Shown piece after piece: positions 1 to 7,692 of a stretch of DNA of 16,441 nucleotides. Position numbers and translations under genes: made by a program. The first letter of the stretch is position 1. Each line of letters begins with the position of its first letter. Source of the stretch: GCA-001856825 sp049965815 (GTDB taxonomy: Archaea; Thermoplasmatota; Thermoplasmata; Thermoplasmatales; GCA-001856825); NCBI GenBank assembly GCA_049965815.1, contig JBMFVV010000024.1, positions 1-16,441 on the forward strand, written 5' to 3'. The notes under the pieces were generated by a model that did no database searches, had not been told where the DNA came from, and was given only the letters and a program-made list of their open reading frames with translations.

Positions 1-96
1 CACTTGTAAACTTCTTGAAAAAGGAAGATTTTTCCATTACTAGCCATTAACAGAGAGTATAATAGGATTACTTGAAAAGATTTCCATGATAGAGGA

Positions 97-1593
97 TCAT
101 TCCTTAATATTGTAGACAATGGTCTTTGAGTTTGTAAATTCCTCCACACTATAGCCTATGCCTTCCCTCCCCAAACCGCTCTGTTTGACCCCTCCGAATG
201 GGAAGAAACCAATTCCGTGCGAAGGAGAGGCATTTACGGTGACTTCACCCGATTCTATCTTCTTTGCAACCCTCCATGCGGCATTTATGTCATCTGTAAA
301 AATTGAGTTGTCCAACCCATATTCAGACCTGTTTGTGATCTCTACTGCTTCATCCTCGGTCTGGAATGAATAGATTGGTATTACCGGTCCAAAAGTTTCC
401 TCCCACATAATATTTGCATTTAATGGTACATCGCATAGTACCGTCGGCTCATAATAATTGCCATCAGATTTACCTCCGATGCAGATCCTTGCTCCCTTTT
501 GTACTGCATCATTTACTAATGCAGAAACTCTTTCAACTGCTTCCCTATCTATTAGAGGGCCAGAATAAACTCCCTCCTCAAATGGATTTCCCACTTTTAA
601 ATTCTTTACTGCGTCTAGAATTTCTGACGTAAGCTTCTGGGCAACCTCCTCCTGAACAAGTACTCTGTTAATAGCATCGCATCTTTGACCTGAAAGTTTT
701 AGGGAACCCTCAACAATTTCCTTTGCAGCTCTCTTAATGCCTTTAATCGGGGAGAGTACAATTGCTGAAGCTTTCCCGCCCAGTTCAAGATGTATCTTCT
801 TTATTCCAGATATCTTCGTCAGTTCCAAGCCTGTTTTTGTGCTTCCTGTAAAAGTGATCATGTCAACGTTATTGGAGGTTGATAGATAGCTTGCAATAAT
901 CCCGGGAGCCAGTACTGTGGAAAGTGCCCCTTTCGGCAGCCCCACATCATCAAGTATTTTCGCCATCAGCAAAGGCGCAATCGGGACGGCAGAAGGAGGT
1001 TTTAATAGAACAGAATTCCCTGCAACCAGAGCTGGAATTACTTTAGTATAAGATATGAAAAGTGGGTAGTTAAATGGAGAGATCGCCAAGACAACTCCAA
1101 CAGGTTCTCTTACTACTATTGCAATCCTTCCATCGTTGTGCTTGGACCATTCCCCTGGAACAAAATCCCCAAGGATAGCTCTCGCATCGCTCCTCACATT
1201 CTTAATTCTGTCTAATGTCGAGTTAACTTCTCCCATTGCATCTTTTCTTGTCTTTCCTACATTTAGACTAAGAGCACTCACAATTGCGTCCTTTCTCTCG
1301 TCAAGTATCGCAGCGGCTTTTTCTAGTATATCTATTCTAGAAAAGCCGGGAAGATCCTTCATAGTCTTCTTAGCGTTGACTGCCTTTTCCAGAGATTCAT
1401 CTGCCAGTTGCACGTCCATCTTGGAAACCTTAGCTATGATTTCATTGTTTATTGGAGATCTTACATCTATGTAGGAACTGGCCATAACCCATCTTCCTCC
1501 TACAAGTATCTTAAAGTATGGAATGCCGTTGTTGAATTCAATAATGTCCTCGAAGCCATCTAACTTGTCTAGCTTCAACACTTCATTTATCAT
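97..1593 (-). CDS. gapN: NADP-type aldehyde dehydrogenase, GAPN / glyceraldehyde dehydrogenase group
   Basis: A full-length (498 aa) soluble member of the aldehyde dehydrogenase superfamily. Visible family residues are Asn175 in FNYP (oxyanion hole), Lys198 in LLKP, Glu270 in ELGGK (general base), nucleophile Cys305 in GQRCDAI and Glu399 in EETFGPV. The GQRCDAI core, Arg just before the catalytic Cys, and the C-terminal HGIGFFPFGG ... REGIGYSVEE ... KTIVYN pattern resemble archaeal non-phosphorylating glyceraldehyde-3-phosphate dehydrogenase, which makes 3-phosphoglycerate and NADPH in the cytoplasm. The position three after Lys198 is Ser, not the Glu that binds NAD ribose, which fits NADP use. 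The ATG at 1593 is preceded by GGAAGTGA, a Shine-Dalgarno-like stretch. A U-tract and 334 bases separate it from the upstream alcohol dehydrogenase, so it is probably its own transcript. Thermoplasmata also use a related NADP glyceraldehyde dehydrogenase in the non-phosphorylated Entner-Doudoroff route; sequence reading alone does not separate the two substrates. Confidence 0.85.
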   Translation of the reverse strand: MINEVLKLDKLDGFEDIIEFNNGIPYFKILVGGRWVMASSYIDVRSPINNEIIAKVSKMDVQLADESLEKAVNAKKTMKDLPGFSRIDILEKAAAILDERKDAIVSALSLNVGKTRKDAMGEVNSTLDRIKNVRSDARAILGDFVPGEWSKHNDGRIAIVVREPVGVVLAISPFNYPLFISYTKVIPALVAGNSVLLKPPSAVPIAPLLMAKILDDVGLPKGALSTVLAPGIIASYLSTSNNVDMITFTGSTKTGLELTKISGIKKIHLELGGKASAIVLSPIKGIKRAAKEIVEGSLKLSGQRCDAINRVLVQEEVAQKLTSEILDAVKNLKVGNPFEEGVYSGPLIDREAVERVSALVNDAVQKGARICIGGKSDGNYYEPTVLCDVPLNANIMWEETFGPVIPIYSFQTEDEAVEITNRSEYGLDNSIFTDDINAAWRVAKKIESGEVTVNASPSHGIGFFPFGGVKQSGLGREGIGYSVEEFTNSKTIVYNIKE

Positions 1594-1927
1594 CTTTTCA
1601 CTTCCATTTATATGGATATCATTCTATTAAATCTTCGGTTCAACGTAGGAAATCAAGCCCAAATAGATACTGAACGATGGGATTTATACATCAATAAAGC
1701 TTAGACAATTTAAATGTTTGATGTTCTAATTGAAGCCCCTCGTGTGATGGAACACAGCGTCAAAAATTGATCTCTATGACCATAGAACATTCAAACCAGT
1801 TCGTTTTAAGAACTGTTCAGTATCCAATACTTCTTATTAGGGCCACTGTTCTGAACCTACCATGTAATAGGGCTCAGTCATCACAACAAGAGGACTAGTA
1901 AATAGAAAATAAAAAAAAGATATATCC
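1594..1927. other. 334-base intergenic spacer with clustered GAAC/GTTC inverted repeats
   Basis: No convincing gene is seen here. The left end must hold the GapN promoter; an AT-rich stretch near 1605-1615 lies about 18 bases from the start, closer than usual for a TATA box. The middle has short palindromic motifs: CAGTTC (1797-1802) pairs with GAACTG (1810-1815), GAAC-T-GTTC lies at 1810-1818 and GTTC-T-GAAC at 1848-1856. They could be operator half-sites, or relics. The right end carries the terminator of the alcohol dehydrogenase operon. Confidence 0.5.
1905..1922 (-). terminator. U-tract terminator after the alcohol dehydrogenase gene
   Basis: On the minus strand a T-run (TCTTTTTTTTATTTTC) begins 6-8 bases after the TGA stop of the upstream gene. 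Archaeal RNA polymerase stops at such U-rich runs without needing a hairpin, and none is evident. Confidence 0.6.
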
Positions 1928-3202
1928 TCAGACTCTTCCTTCAAGAAGGATTGAGGAAGTAGAATACTCGCCCTCCCAAATATCGTCAAACAATTCAGTA
2001 ACATTTTCTTTGGTTAATCTTCTGGGATTGTAGACAGGCAGATTGTAAATGTATTGTCGTTCATTTAAGATGTACTCAAGCATATCAAGCAGTCTGTCCT
2101 TTCCGAACTTTGATGCGTCCTTTAGGGCGGTAGGCATCTCCAAGTTTTTCATAAGGGAAACAACAGAGTTAATTGCTTCCGTGGCCGCTTCTATATCGGT
2201 AAGACCATAAGTATCTACACCAAACGCTTCTGCTATTGGCCTAAGCCGGGGGGCAACAAGTGAAAGGTTGAAATCCATTGCGTGAGGAAGCATAATCGCA
2301 CAAGCAAATCCGTGAGGAATACCAAACCTTGGGCCTAGGGCCTCAGACATACAATGCCCAATCGTTGCTGGTCCACCGACCCAAGGGAATGCAATAACCC
2401 ATCCTCCAAGCATTGCAGCATACGACATATTAACCCTCGCCTCCTCATCATTGCCATTGTTGTAAGCTCTAACAAGATATTTTGAAATCAGATGAACGCC
2501 TTGCTGGATCATTCCATCTGAAACTGGATTTGGCATAGAAGTTAGGACACCTTCCACTAGATGACTTAATGCATCCATGCCAGTATTTCGCGTGGGAACT
2601 GGAGGGAGAGTGAATGTCAAGGACGGGTCGATAAGTGAAACGTTAGCTGTTACCCTGGAACTCGTGATCCAAGTTTTATACCCTGCCTCGGTTACTACCA
2701 GCGTATTAGAAGTTTCACTACCCGTTCCTGCAGTGCTAGGAATAAGTATCTTGTTCACTCCAGCCTTTCCAACTTTGTCAGACCACGGATCAGGTGGTAG
2801 GGCATAGTAGTCCTTGGGATCGCCGGCATTTGTGACCATGATGGACATAAGCTTCGTCATATCTAGGACACTCCCACCTCCAACTCCAATGTATAGGTCT
2901 GGTTTCTTGTTCCGAGCATTTTTAACCAGTTCCTTTGTCATTGAAGTTGTAGGCTCCCCGACCGGAATGAGCATCTCTTCAAATTTCAGATGAGCTGCCT
3001 TTAAAGATGCCTCAATTTTTTCTAGTGCACCGGTTTTTGAAACGATTTCATCGCTAACTAACACTATTTTCTTTGAGCCAAACTCTTTAACAACCTGAAT
3101 TAGGTTAGTTTGAGCAGATCCCATGCCAAATATAACACGCGCCGGATTTCCGAAATCAATATTGGTCGAGGTCTTGATATGATTGAAACTTTCTGGATTC
3201 AT
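1928..3202 (-). CDS. Iron-type (group III) alcohol dehydrogenase
   Basis: A 424-aa soluble enzyme of the iron-containing alcohol dehydrogenase family, which interconverts aldehydes or ketones and alcohols with NAD(P)H. The N-terminal nucleotide-binding half holds GGGS at 108-111 and the STAGTGSE segment at 156-163. The C-terminal helical half carries the expected metal ligands Asp210, His214 (DALSH), His283 (GHCMSEALG) and His297 (IPHG), so it should be active. It lies 10 bases after the stop of the aldehyde dehydrogenase gene. Its Shine-Dalgarno AGGTGAT (3208-3214) overlaps that stop codon, so the two are probably co-transcribed and translationally coupled. The pairing suggests an aldehyde produced in the cell can be oxidised by one enzyme or reduced by the other. 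The exact substrate cannot be read from the sequence; the family includes 1,3-propanediol, lactaldehyde and 4-hydroxybutyrate dehydrogenases. Confidence 0.9.
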   Translation of the reverse strand: MNPESFNHIKTSTNIDFGNPARVIFGMGSAQTNLIQVVKEFGSKKIVLVSDEIVSKTGALEKIEASLKAAHLKFEEMLIPVGEPTTSMTKELVKNARNKKPDLYIGVGGGSVLDMTKLMSIMVTNAGDPKDYYALPPDPWSDKVGKAGVNKILIPSTAGTGSETSNTLVVTEAGYKTWITSSRVTANVSLIDPSLTFTLPPVPTRNTGMDALSHLVEGVLTSMPNPVSDGMIQQGVHLISKYLVRAYNNGNDEEARVNMSYAAMLGGWVIAFPWVGGPATIGHCMSEALGPRFGIPHGFACAIMLPHAMDFNLSLVAPRLRPIAEAFGVDTYGLTDIEAATEAINSVVSLMKNLEMPTALKDASKFGKDRLLDMLEYILNERQYIYNLPVYNPRRLTKENVTELFDDIWEGEYSTSSILLEGRV

Positions 3203-3207
3203 ATTTA

Positions 3208-3214
3208 ATCACCT
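3208..3214 (-). promoter_or_regulatory. Shine-Dalgarno of the alcohol dehydrogenase, overlapping the upstream stop
   Basis: AGGTGAT on the minus strand lies 5 bases before the ATG at 3202 and shares bases with the TAG stop (3213-3215) of the aldehyde dehydrogenase. It fixes the start and indicates translational coupling inside the operon. Confidence 0.7.
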
Positions 3215-4718
3215 AGTTCCCACTATAAATCTGATAGTACCAGCTCTTTTTAACTTTTCCTGTCAGATCAAAATAAACGTGTTTTATGTAGCTAAATTCT
3301 TCTAGCGAATAAGCCGAAAGAGAAGCACCGTGACCACTTTGCTTGTATCCCGCCCACGGCATCTCTGAAGGTACGGGAACATGTTCGTTTACCCACACAG
3401 TTCCAAACCTGAGATCTTTGACAGCGTTTAGTGCTGTATTTACGTTTTTTGTCCAGACAGATGAACCAAGCCCGTAAACAACATCGTTGCTCTTGTTGAT
3501 GACTTCATCATAAGAAGAGAATGGAAGTACGCTGAATACAGGTCCAAAAATCTCTTCCTGCACTATGTCAGATTTCTGATTTTCTGTATAAATAACAGTT
3601 GGGTTTAGGAAGAACCCATTTTCGAAACCCTCAAATTTTGGTCGATCGCCGCCTTCCAATAACTTTCCTCCTTGATTCAGTCCCCTTTCTATATACGATT
3701 CAACTCTTTCACGATGTGAGCTGGAAATCAGTGGGCCTAAATCAGTATTTGGGTCCATAGGGTCTCCAATTTTGACTTTCTTTAGCTTTTTCCCAAGTAA
3801 GTCCAGGAATTTCGCTTTAATGGATTCATGAACATAGTATCTTGTAGAATTAGCGCAGTCTTCTCCATTGTTTACGAGCCCTCCAACAACGGCACCTTCG
3901 GTTGCCGCATCTATGTCTGCATCATCAAACACTATGAACGGTGCCTTGCCACCCAACTCAAGTGAAACCTTCTTCAGCGTTGATGAACCAAGTTCTGAAA
4001 GTCTTTTTCCAACTTCCGTGCTACCAGTAAAAGCAATCATGTCAACATTCTTGTTTTTTGCTAACTCTTCTCCAATTTTTGCTCCTGGGCCTGTAATAAC
4101 ATTAAATACCCCTTTAGGGACGCCCGCTTTTTCTATCATCTTCGCTAGTTCTAGTGTGGTTAGAGGTGTATAGCTTGCTGGTTTTACAATTACGCTGTTT
4201 CCCATTGCAAGAGCGGGAAAAGCACGCCATATAACCATCATTAGTGGATAATTCCACGGGGTAATTACTCCTACAACACCAATCGGCTCTCTTCTAATGG
4301 CACTCGTTCCTTCCTGAACATATTCGCCCATTGCTTTTCCCTCCAGCAATCTCGAGGCTCCAGCAATAAATCGTATGTTATCGACAGTGTACGGGAGATC
4401 ATAGCCAGTAGTCTGCTTTATAGACTTACCTGATATCTGAGTTTCCAGCTTAGCCAGTTCTGTCGCACGTTCTTCAATCATTGCAGCAACTTTGAGAAGG
4501 GCATTGGCTCTCTCGCCAGGAGTTATTTTACTCCATGTCCCAGCCATAAATGACTCCCTTGCTGCTTCTGCAGCCAGCGCAACATCACCTAGAGATGCGC
4601 TTGGCACTTCAACAATGCTTTTTCCAGTTGCCGGATTCAGTACTGAAAATCTCTTTTCGTCTGAGGAATCAGTCCAACTCCCATTAATATACATTTGATA
4701 AGCCACTTTATCACTCAT
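3213..4718 (-). CDS. Aldehyde dehydrogenase, aminobutyraldehyde / betaine aldehyde type
   Basis: A 501-aa soluble aldehyde dehydrogenase. Catalytic residues are Asn156 in PWNYP, Lys179 in IVKP, Glu254 in ELGGK, nucleophile Cys288 in NNGEDC and Glu389 in EEIFGPV. The NGEDC environment, GHGASLSAYSLEEF and the following Tyr-Ile-Lys-His recall gamma-aminobutyraldehyde (1-pyrroline) dehydrogenases of polyamine breakdown, so that is my best guess; betaine aldehyde or succinate semialdehyde dehydrogenase remain possible. The residue three after Lys179 is Ser, not the usual NAD-ribose-binding Glu. The C-terminus runs about 17 residues past the conserved end (KSWYYQIYSGN). The ATG at 4718 has no Shine-Dalgarno but has a TATA element about 24 bases upstream, so the mRNA is probably leaderless. 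It is first in a two-gene operon with the iron-type alcohol dehydrogenase and follows a separate permease unit. Confidence 0.88.
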   Translation of the reverse strand: MSDKVAYQMYINGSWTDSSDEKRFSVLNPATGKSIVEVPSASLGDVALAAEAARESFMAGTWSKITPGERANALLKVAAMIEERATELAKLETQISGKSIKQTTGYDLPYTVDNIRFIAGASRLLEGKAMGEYVQEGTSAIRREPIGVVGVITPWNYPLMMVIWRAFPALAMGNSVIVKPASYTPLTTLELAKMIEKAGVPKGVFNVITGPGAKIGEELAKNKNVDMIAFTGSTEVGKRLSELGSSTLKKVSLELGGKAPFIVFDDADIDAATEGAVVGGLVNNGEDCANSTRYYVHESIKAKFLDLLGKKLKKVKIGDPMDPNTDLGPLISSSHRERVESYIERGLNQGGKLLEGGDRPKFEGFENGFFLNPTVIYTENQKSDIVQEEIFGPVFSVLPFSSYDEVINKSNDVVYGLGSSVWTKNVNTALNAVKDLRFGTVWVNEHVPVPSEMPWAGYKQSGHGASLSAYSLEEFSYIKHVYFDLTGKVKKSWYYQIYSGN

Positions 4719-4736
4719 AAAGTGATTGATTTGCCG

Positions 4737-4747
4737 CTATATAATAG
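4737..4747 (-). promoter_or_regulatory. TATA element of the aldehyde/alcohol dehydrogenase operon
   Basis: CTATTATATAG on the minus strand is centred about 24 bases before the ATG at 4718, the spacing expected when transcription starts at or next to the start codon. No Shine-Dalgarno lies in between. Confidence 0.6.
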
Positions 4748-4809
4748 TTTGGAAACCGCGAAAAATAGAGGATATTTAGACAAGCAGAGCATTCACTATT
4801 TCTTATAAA

Positions 4810-4833
4810 ATGTTAGAAAAAAATAAAAAGAAA
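4810..4833 (-). terminator. U-tract terminator after the permease gene
   Basis: Immediately after the permease TAA the minus strand reads TTTCTTTTTATTTTTTTC, a strong archaeal U-rich stop signal. With the new TATA box at 4737-4747 it separates the permease transcript from the dehydrogenase operon. Confidence 0.65.
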
Positions 4834-6333
4834 TTACTTCGCTTTCCCAGAGGGTACAGCACTCTGGGCCATGGAGAGTTCATCCTCCTTAACTTTCACT
4901 TGATCCCAGTCTCCTACTCCCGCTCTTTTCAGTGCATCTCTTTTGTTACGGTAGAGGTAGAGCCCGTAGATCACGAATCCCAAAATCCAAATTGCTGCTA
5001 GAATGGGTGCTAGAATATATGGCCACGTAAACTCCTGAAACGCAAAGTAGATGATAGGGACAAGTGTAACTGTGGATATTGAGGGGACTATCAGGTCCAT
5101 TAGGAAGCTGTATTTTATTCTCTCTTTCCTCGCGAAGTTAATGTATCCTAGATTTGCCATTGTATGAGAAAGCACCAATCCTATTCCAGCCATTGCTCCC
5201 GTGATTACAGCTGCAATGAACGGTCCAAAAGGAATGGACAGAGCTAAAGCCACGACAAGTCCAATTATCGACACTACCATAATAGCTCTATAGGGTGTTT
5301 GATATTTCTTATGAGTTACTGCGAGCCACTTTGGCAAGACCCCATCTCTTGCCATGGAGTAAAGAACCCTTGACTGGACAACAGGATTAGCAACCGTATA
5401 TGCAAGATAACCATTAAGGATGAAGAATAGAAGTATAATCTCTCCTGGTAAGCCAAAGAATCTATGCCAAATGACGAGGCCGGGATCTGGACTGAGACCA
5501 TATGAGGCCATTCTTGTAGGCCCCCATGCTATGGTTAATGCATACATTGCTGATACAAGTGTAGCTGCAACCAGTACAGCAGAAATGAGAATTGCTCTAG
5601 GCACCGCTCTCTTTGCGTCCCTTGTTTCTTCTCCGATGCCAATTACAGTTCCCATTCCTCCATATGCTTCTATTCCATAGAGCATTGCAAAGAAGAATGG
5701 AAGGAAATTTCCTTGAAGAGAACTTAATGAAAATACTGAAAGAGTGTTAGCAGAGCCCATGTGAAATATGATAATCCAACTTGTTGTTATCAAGAAAATT
5801 ACTTCTGCAGATGCTGTTACCAAGAGGTATATCAGCGAAGGTCTTATTCCGAAATAATTGAAGAGCAATCCTGTACTGAACGGTATAAGTACTATTACAA
5901 CCCAAATAAAATGAATACCTGTGATTGCAGGAGTCAGGAGGAATACAACGGAAGTAAATCCAAGAAGACCAAAACTTGGATAGATTATCATTTCATTCAG
6001 GAGATATGTCCAACCATTCATGAAACCATAGTATCCACCAAAGCCGTGTCCCCCAATCGCATAATATCCGCCTGCATGTATAACTCTCTTTGCAAACCTA
6101 TAGTTTGTATTTACCATCAGAAGATAAAGTAGCCACGATAGTAGTACTGCCAGTGGGGAAGCCCCAAGTGCAAAAAGGGCAACTCCAGTCAACAAAATTC
6201 CAATATCTCCTGCAGGCGCGACATGTGTATAGGCCTGAAAAACTGCGTGCCATTCTCCGACAGCTGCCTTTCGTAATGAATATTTCTTAGAAAGTGTTAA
6301 CGCAGGGTCGGGACTGTTACCGTCTTGACTCAC
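4834..6333 (-). CDS. APC-family amino acid / amine permease
   Basis: A 499-aa polytopic membrane protein with about 12 hydrophobic segments: roughly residues 35-55, 58-75, 85-135 (two), 138-165, 168-192, 210-225, 243-270, 290-317, 345-395 (two), 410-430 and 435-460. The hydrophilic N-terminus (about 28 residues) and C-terminus (about 38 residues) are likely cytoplasmic. The segment GIEAYGGMGTVIGIGEETRD followed by a short basic stretch and PRAI matches the conserved TM6-TM7 loop of the amino acid-polyamine-organocation superfamily. It probably imports an amino acid, amine or polyamine by proton or sodium symport. The start is GTG at 6333, with a TATA element about 28 bases upstream and no Shine-Dalgarno, so the transcript is likely leaderless. 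The neighbouring aminobutyraldehyde-type dehydrogenase suggests a catabolic role, but the substrate is not determined. Confidence 0.87.
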   Translation of the reverse strand: MSQDGNSPDPALTLSKKYSLRKAAVGEWHAVFQAYTHVAPAGDIGILLTGVALFALGASPLAVLLSWLLYLLMVNTNYRFAKRVIHAGGYYAIGGHGFGGYYGFMNGWTYLLNEMIIYPSFGLLGFTSVVFLLTPAITGIHFIWVVIVLIPFSTGLLFNYFGIRPSLIYLLVTASAEVIFLITTSWIIIFHMGSANTLSVFSLSSLQGNFLPFFFAMLYGIEAYGGMGTVIGIGEETRDAKRAVPRAILISAVLVAATLVSAMYALTIAWGPTRMASYGLSPDPGLVIWHRFFGLPGEIILLFFILNGYLAYTVANPVVQSRVLYSMARDGVLPKWLAVTHKKYQTPYRAIMVVSIIGLVVALALSIPFGPFIAAVITGAMAGIGLVLSHTMANLGYINFARKERIKYSFLMDLIVPSISTVTLVPIIYFAFQEFTWPYILAPILAAIWILGFVIYGLYLYRNKRDALKRAGVGDWDQVKVKEDELSMAQSAVPSGKAK

Positions 6334-6354
6334 AGAGAAACACTATGAATGGAG

Positions 6355-6368
6355 AATTATTTAATAAT
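6355..6368 (-). promoter_or_regulatory. TATA element of the permease gene
   Basis: ATTATTAAATAATT on the minus strand is centred about 28 bases before the GTG start at 6333. This supports GTG as the true start and a leaderless mRNA. Confidence 0.55.
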
Positions 6369-6820
6369 TTCTATGGAATCTGGTTAGGTTACTTAATTTT
6401 TTAAGGAATGACTAATAATACTTAAATAATTTTCAGTTTTAACTCTCCTTGAGAGATAAACTCCATATGCTTACTCATAAATTTTAATGATTTTTGCATA
6501 TGTTTCAAGATTATTTTTATGTTTGCCTGATGATGCTATGGCGCAGTTTTTCAATCCCATCTTACAACCAGAATATGAATTAACCCTTATCCAGTAGATC
6601 TTCCATTGGTTTAAGATGCGTCCTCATCAACCTCTTTCTTTCTCTCAAACAAAAAGATGAAAATCACTGGATTTTTGGGGAATTACAGTATAATCTTCGG
6701 TATGATAAGAATAAATTTTGACAAAAACGATATGGAAAAACTACTTAGATTCTATTAGACTTGCAAGATGGGCTATCGTCGTCAACGTGTTAACTACCTG
6801 CATTTGAGGTTTTACCATTA
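6369..6820. other. AT-rich stretch without a convincing gene
   Basis: Between the permease promoter and tRNA-Gly I see no gene of normal size. The only open frame with a start is a 36-codon plus-strand ORF at 6487-6597, beginning MIFAYVSRLF and ending LTLIQ, with no Shine-Dalgarno. Beyond its stop, other frames remain open for 30-45 codons with no good start, which might be a decayed gene. No tandem repeats or strong hairpins were found. Confidence 0.4.
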
Positions 6821-6893
6821 TGCAGGTGCCGGGATTTGAACCCGGGCTAAAGGCTTGGAAGGCCTTTGTGCTACCAGGCTACACAACACCTGC
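6821..6893 (-). tRNA. tRNA-Gly (anticodon TCC)
   Basis: The minus strand folds as a complete 73-nt cloverleaf. The acceptor GCAGGTG pairs with CACCTGC followed by discriminator A, the anticodon stem AAGGC/GCCTT encloses loop CTTCCAA with anticodon TCC, and the T arm is CCGGG-TTCAAAT-CCCGG. No intron is present and CCA is not encoded. It would read GGA (and by wobble other GGN) glycine codons. Confidence 0.95.
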
Positions 6894-6917
6894 TCAAATA
6901 CAACGTGAATTGTCGTC

Positions 6918-6928
6918 GTTTAATTAAA
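6918..6928 (-). promoter_or_regulatory. TATA element of tRNA-Gly
   Basis: TTTAATTAAAC on the minus strand is centred about 30 bases upstream of the mature tRNA 5' end, within the usual range for archaeal tRNA promoters. Confidence 0.45.
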
Positions 6929-7025
6929 TTTTTGCAAGAAGAACTGCAGTGGTCCCAATTTTGTGGACCATATTTCCTTCTCTCTTGAACCTAAGGCCTG
7001 TTTACTAAACACCTTTTAAGAAAGA

Positions 7026-7034
7026 TAATTATAC
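7026..7034 (+). promoter_or_regulatory. TATA element of the surface-protein gene
   Basis: TAATTATAC is centred about 25 bases before the ATG at 7055. With no Shine-Dalgarno present this suggests a leaderless mRNA and supports that ATG over the out-of-frame ATG at 7051. Confidence 0.5.
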
Positions 7035-7054
7035 GTTTTTAAACTGTAGAATGT

Positions 7055-7573
7055 ATGAGGAGAAATATCCTGATCATAGGCCTCATATTGCTCGTAGTGG
7101 GGATAGCTATGGCAGGAATATCAGCTGTGGAAGCCTCACATTCCGCCTCCAGTTCTATATCTGGTGCTAGTACTACGATGTACCCTGGACCAAATGGGGA
7201 GTACCATTCGCAACTCCTCAATGTATCATCAGGGGAAGAAGTGATTGTTGTTGCAAATCAACACGCATATGTGATTCCCTCTGAGGATTTGACCACGGTA
7301 ACAAATGCAAACGTTGCAGGTTATGCAATTGTATCCTCTACGTCTGCCGGTAACACGTCCACGTACTCCAATATTCCAGGAAGTTACTATATTGTTACAT
7401 TTGGCACTTCAACCCCATCTGTAGATTATGCAGTAGTTTCTGGAGGCCTTGGGAATCTTATTGTAACGGGGCTACTGGTCTTGATTGGTGTCTTTCTAGC
7501 CATTGCAGGTATAATAGTTACAGTAATTGGAGCCGTTCTCAAGCCCAAAAACAAACCCATTCAGCAATTCTGA
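7055..7573 (+). CDS. Small membrane-anchored extracytoplasmic protein, function unknown
   Basis: A 172-aa protein I do not recognise. The N-terminus is basic (MRRN) followed by a hydrophobic segment at about 5-22, which could be a signal anchor or signal peptide. Residues about 25-128 are polar and rich in Ser, Thr, Gly and Tyr, probably outside the membrane, with several Asn-X-Ser/Thr sites open to glycosylation. A second hydrophobic segment spans about 131-163, followed by a short Lys-rich tail (KPKNKPIQQF) expected in the cytoplasm. Two-anchor proteins of this plan are common in Thermoplasmata, whose cells lack an S-layer wall. It stands alone between tRNA-Gly and the mcm operon, with no terminator seen, and nothing in the context gives a role. 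Confidence 0.75.
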   Translation: MRRNILIIGLILLVVGIAMAGISAVEASHSASSSISGASTTMYPGPNGEYHSQLLNVSSGEEVIVVANQHAYVIPSEDLTTVTNANVAGYAIVSSTSAGNTSTYSNIPGSYYIVTFGTSTPSVDYAVVSGGLGNLIVTGLLVLIGVFLAIAGIIVTVIGAVLKPKNKPIQQF

Positions 7574-7663
7574 CTGTGACTAAAGATCCTTCAAGAACAA
7601 TAGATAGTCGAACGATACCGTTTCACAATATAAGAATCGTAAGTCCAGCTTAATCACAGAACC

Positions 7664-7680
7664 TTTATATTTCCAAGGAG
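7664..7680 (+). promoter_or_regulatory. TATA element and purine-rich leader of the mcm unit
   Basis: TTTATATTT (7664-7672) is centred about 25 bases before the mcm ATG at 7693, and AAGGAG (7675-7680) lies 12 bases before it. If the TATA box is used the mRNA would be nearly leaderless and AAGGAG would not be transcribed. A short out-of-frame ATG at 7682 stops at once, overlapping the true start. Confidence 0.5.
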
Positions 7681-7692
7681 AATGAAAGGGGG

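Noticed and set aside
5761..6132. A 123-codon plus-strand frame
   Set aside because: It lies entirely antisense to the permease gene. Its Cys/Tyr-rich composition is what results from reading hydrophobic membrane codons backwards.
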